From: Deltaproteobacteria bacterium UBA3076
Lineage (GTDB): Bacteria; Desulfobacterota; Dissulfuribacteria; Dissulfuribacterales; UBA3076
Length of the DNA stretch: 18,382 nt
Reading direction: 5' to 3'
Assembly (NCBI GenBank): GCA_002367355.1
Contig: DFBQ01000155.1
Location: forward strand, 1 to 18,382
A program made the translations under genes and the position numbers. Of the stretch, positions 16,099 to 18,382 are shown in pieces. Under the pieces are notes generated by a model. The model was given only the letters and a program-made list of their open reading frames with translations. It did no database searches and was not told the origin of the DNA. Position 1 is the first letter of the stretch, and the number at the start of each line of letters is the position of its first letter.

Positions 16099-16147
16099 GG
16101 ACCCGTATCTGAGCGCGAATTCTAACGACTTATTCCTTTACGGGTCC
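16099..16147. repeat. 9-bp inverted repeat between the DUF434 gene and plsC
   Basis: GGACCCGTA (16099-16107) and TACGGGTCC (16139-16147) are perfect inverted copies around a 31-nt loop. The distal arm touches the DUF434 stop codon. There is no U-run, so it may be an RNA stem shaping plsC expression, an operator or an imperfect terminator. Confidence 0.5.
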
Positions 16148-16815
16148 TATGGAATTAATATTGGTTTAATATGTAATCTCCGTCTTATGATGTGGCCTGC
16201 AAGGTCAAAAACTCTGGTGGAACGGTCTATGATTACCGAGTCTGCACTTGCCTTAATACCTTCAAGCGCCAGAAGGGATGATTCAGGTCTTGCGGCTGCA
16301 GTGACATCCCCCTTGATTTCTGCGTGTTTCATCCATTGTCTGATTCTTGCAGCAAGCTCCCCGCTCTTGGGAAGAGGGGCATCAAGAAGCACTGTAACAT
16401 GGCAAGGCGGATAGTCTGAAAGGAGTCCTTCAACAAGGGTCCAGGCGGCCTTTGTACGATCTGTGGGCCTGAAGCGGCGAAATATCCGGCTGATGTCCCG
16501 GACGAAATTGTCATCTGCCAGTAGCAGAGGCCTGCGCTTTATGGCGCTCTCAAGAGTTATAAGTACGTTATGGCCGTCTATGATCAGCTTTTCCCCTTTG
16601 ATTGCCCCCACGCGCACTATCTTAGCACACCGTGCCATACTCTGCTCCCCGGTAAAGACCCCGCGATAAAGCAGGTCCCGCTCTCCTTGATGGAGCTGGA
16701 AGTGGTTTCCTATGAATAAAAGGGCAGACTTCCTCGGGTATCCGCGACTCAGAAGGAAGCGGAAATCCCGGGCCGCGGGTCTCAGTAGGTCTTTTCTAAG
16801 GGCATGAATTCTCAT
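16147..16815 (-). CDS. DUF434-family protein with a PIN/NYN-like C-terminal half
   Basis: A 222-residue cytoplasmic protein. The N-terminal 60 residues carry the DUF434 signature (LLRPAARDFRFLLSRGYPRK, IGNHFQL, ERDLLYRGVF), a family of unknown function found mainly in archaea and anaerobic bacteria. The rest (about 75-215) contains LIIDGHNVLIT (77-87), TVLLDAPLPKSGELA (141-155) and SADSVIIDRS (190-199). The acidic residues at the strand ends (D80, D145, D192) recall PIN/NYN-type nucleases, which suggests an RNA-directed role; that link is my inference. It starts 52 bp from def on the opposite strand and lies 70 nt upstream of plsC. The ribosome binding site is weak. Confidence 0.82.
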   Translation of the reverse strand: MRIHALRKDLLRPAARDFRFLLSRGYPRKSALLFIGNHFQLHQGERDLLYRGVFTGEQSMARCAKIVRVGAIKGEKLIIDGHNVLITLESAIKRRPLLLADDNFVRDISRIFRRFRPTDRTKAAWTLVEGLLSDYPPCHVTVLLDAPLPKSGELAARIRQWMKHAEIKGDVTAAARPESSLLALEGIKASADSVIIDRSTRVFDLAGHIIRRRLHIKPILIP

Positions 16816-16867
16816 AATTTTCGAGGTAGTGCTTGCTTGGCCATCCTGCAGACATTATTTTGTTGTT

Positions 16868-17368
16868 ATGAAGATACTAATCTATCCACATGAGATATTA
16901 AGACAAGAGGCCCGACCTGTTGAGAAGGTGGACGGGGAATTCCAGGGCCTGATCGACCAGATGCTGGCAATGATGTACAAGGCCAAAGGCCTGGGCCTTG
17001 CAGCAAACCAGATAGGTGAGCTCAAGCAACTGGTGGTCATGGATGTAGCTCCTTCTGAAGATGGCCCTAACCCTATAGTACTCATAAATCCTCGTATCAC
17101 AGAATTGGAAGGAGAGGAAGTGGGTGAAGAAGGCTGCCTGAGTGTCCCGAACTACACCGCCCCTGTAAAACGGGCTTTCAGACTGCATCTGACGGGATAT
17201 GACCGGAACGAAAAGGAAGTCAGGATAGAGGCTGAAGGACTCCTTGCCCGGTGTATGCAGCATGAATTGGATCACCTAAAGGGTATATGTTTTGTAGACC
17301 GCTTGAATCCTGTAAGAAAGGTCCTTTTCAGGAAGAAATGGCCAAAAATCCGTCCCAGAGAGGAGTAA
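16868..17368 (+). CDS. def: Peptide deformylase
   Basis: A 166-residue iron-type metalloenzyme that removes the formyl group from the N terminus of new proteins. All three family motifs are intact: GLGLAANQIG (41-50, Q48), EEGCLS (87-92, C90) and QHELDH (131-136, H132, E133, H136), at nearly the same numbering as in Escherichia coli. A GTG at 16829 would add 13 residues, but they do not look like any deformylase N terminus and its GAGG is only three bases away. I therefore chose the ATG at 16868 (MKILIYPHEILRQ), although it lacks a clear ribosome binding site. The gene is divergent from the DUF434 gene, and no fmt gene follows. Confidence 0.94.
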   Translation: MKILIYPHEILRQEARPVEKVDGEFQGLIDQMLAMMYKAKGLGLAANQIGELKQLVVMDVAPSEDGPNPIVLINPRITELEGEEVGEEGCLSVPNYTAPVKRAFRLHLTGYDRNEKEVRIEAEGLLARCMQHELDHLKGICFVDRLNPVRKVLFRKKWPKIRPREE

Positions 17369-17438
17369 CAGAGCGTTTTTGAAATCATGCTATACGACAC
17401 CTGCCTTTTTATACCAAGCACAGATAGGGTTAGGGAGG

Positions 17439-17777
17439 ATGACACTCCCTCGTAATCGAGAAGTGATCATCACCGACAAATGGCTCAGCCTTGATGAATT
17501 GGCCGGGTACTTGAAATTCAGCCGGACCAAGCCATATTAAATAGTTCGGAAAGGCGGGATACCCGCCTCCAAGGTCGGGACGTAATGGCGTTTTGACCGG
17601 GAAGTGGCCGCCCTGCGAGCAGGTTATGGTGTGGCGAGCCCTGAAAAATATCGAACGAAACGAAGGTGTTTTTCCCAAGAAGAACGCATTTATCGAGAGG
17701 ATATAGAGGAGGCAAGTAAGCTATGGGAAATATTAAAATCGCTATTGTCGGAGTTGGGAACTGCGCAAGTTCCTTGA
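17439..17777 (+). pseudogene. Decayed excisionase-type HTH DNA-binding protein
   Basis: The frame reads WLSLDELAGYLKFSRTKPY, TAA (17538-17540), IVRKGGIPASKVGT, TAA (17583-17585), WRFDRE. This is the compact winged-HTH of excisionase/MerR-like (HTH_17) proteins, broken twice at places where relatives carry ordinary residues. The frame then stays open through a charged helical tail (EERIYREDIEEASKLWEIL) and ends inside the next gene at 17777. A purine-rich AGGGAGG abuts the ATG at 17439. Neither TAA can be explained by selenocysteine or pyrrolysine recoding. It fills most of the 354-bp gap between def and ino1; the rest of that gap (17369-17438) shows nothing I can name. Confidence 0.7.
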
Positions 17778-18382
17778 TACAAGGCATCCACTACTACCGG
17801 GAAAAGAACGCGGAAGATGTTATCGGCCTGATGCATTGGGAAATTGAGGGATATAAGCCTGGAGACATAGAAGTCGTTGCGGCTTACGACGTCGACAAGC
17901 GCAAGGTTGGAAAGGATGTGCATGAAGCTGTCTTTGCCGAACCTAACTGCACAAAGGCCATCTATCCAAATCTCCTCCGATCAGGAGTTACTGTGCAAAT
18001 GGGCAGGATTCTGGACGGTATTGCAGACCACATGAGGAATTATGACGATAAATTCACTTTCGTCCTGGCCGACAAACCTGAAGCAAATAAAGAAGAAGTC
18101 GTCAAGGTGATCAAGGAGTCCGGCGCTGAAATCCTTCTGAACTATCTTCCCGTGGGCTCCGAAGAGGCCACGCGGTTTTATGCTGAATGTGCGCTGGATG
18201 CAGGGATTGCTTTTATCAACAACATTCCGGTTTTCATCGCAAGTGATCCGGAGTGGGCGAAACGCTTCGAGGAAAAAAATATTCCTGTCATCGGTGACGA
18301 CATCAAATCCCAGATGGGTGCCACCATAATTCACCGCGTGCTGACCGATCTGTTCAAAAAGCGAGGCGTCAAGCTGGAACGT
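17723..18382 (+). CDS. ino1: Inositol-3-phosphate synthase, 5' part (cut by window end)
   Basis: The first 220 codons of an NAD-dependent enzyme that cyclises glucose-6-phosphate to myo-inositol-phosphate; the frame is open to the last base. The NAD-binding IAIVGVGNCASSLIQG (6-21), AAYDVDKRKVGKD (53-65), NYLPVGSEEAT (140-150), PVFIASDPEWAKRF (169-182) and GDDIKSQMGATIIHRVL (191-207) closely match the shorter mycobacterial/archaeal-type synthase of about 360-370 residues, so roughly 60 percent is present. AGGAGG lies ten bases before the ATG. The product may feed phosphatidylinositol or an inositol-based compatible solute; downstream genes outside the window would tell. Confidence 0.93.
   Translation, partial: MGNIKIAIVGVGNCASSLIQGIHYYREKNAEDVIGLMHWEIEGYKPGDIEVVAAYDVDKRKVGKDVHEAVFAEPNCTKAIYPNLLRSGVTVQMGRILDGIADHMRNYDDKFTFVLADKPEANKEEVVKVIKESGAEILLNYLPVGSEEATRFYAECALDAGIAFINNIPVFIASDPEWAKRFEEKNIPVIGDDIKSQMGATIIHRVLTDLFKKRGVKLER

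Noticed and set aside
16829..16867. GTG start extending peptide deformylase by 13 residues
   Set aside because: The added residues do not resemble deformylase N termini and the purine tract is too close to the GTG.
17554..17570. GC-rich hairpin AGGCGGGATACCCGCCT as a terminator
   Set aside because: It encodes the KGGIPAS segment of the HTH pseudogene and is not followed by a T-run.

Overview
This is a chromosomal window of about 18.4 kb from a mesophilic-looking, mid-GC, Gram-negative anaerobe. The best guess is a member of the Desulfobacterota (the former deltaproteobacteria). That rests on the gene mix: a histidine-type, sulfide-dependent Thi4 thiazole synthase, GatCA amidotransferase genes, class I FBPase, an actinobacterial/archaeal-type inositol-phosphate synthase and a DUF434 protein. 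It also rests on the palindromic dispersed repeats between genes. The assignment is an inference; no rRNA or other taxonomic marker is present.

Layout. (1) 24-2717, minus strand: htpX (membrane zinc protease), an EamA/DMT transporter and a TPR-like protein of unknown role, tightly packed. (2) 2738-2880: a 143-bp palindromic element just upstream of the htpX ribosome binding site. (3) 2991-4004, minus: fbp. (4) 4005-4359: a spacer between divergent genes, with several short palindromes. (5) 4360-7839, plus: thi4, a PcnB-like polymerase, an unknown 145-residue protein and lgt, apparently one transcription unit. (6) 8134-10130, minus: gatC then gatA, in a neighbourhood crowded with palindromic and 7-bp-periodic repeats. 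(7) 10876-16076, minus: plsC, a Na+/Ca2+ exchanger-type antiporter, an acyl-CoA synthetase and a short UvrD-like helicase, separated by 9-17 nt and probably one operon. (8) 16147-16815, minus: a DUF434 protein, upstream of plsC and divergent from def. (9) 16868 to the end, plus: peptide deformylase, a decayed excisionase-type HTH gene with two in-frame TAA codons, and the first 220 codons of inositol-3-phosphate synthase, cut by the window edge.

Most genes are housekeeping: lipid and lipoprotein synthesis (plsC, acyl-CoA ligase, lgt, ino1), protein maturation (def, htpX, gatCA), cofactor and sugar phosphate metabolism (thi4, fbp) and nucleic-acid enzymes (pcnB-like, UvrD-like). I see no CRISPR array, toxin-antitoxin pair, prophage or intact transposase.

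The unusual content is in the spacers. Two of them (7840-8133 and 10131-10500) hold C-terminal remnants that read like four-helix-bundle (23S rRNA intervening-sequence-type) proteins. Each remnant sits beside arrays of 7-bp units; at one locus the arrays form 44-bp inverted arms, and at the other a 149-bp nested inverted-repeat element has landed on the remnant. A third, gene-less pair of heptamer arms separates gatC from gatA. I read these as decayed copies of one mobile cassette type, which is the most interesting hypothesis here.
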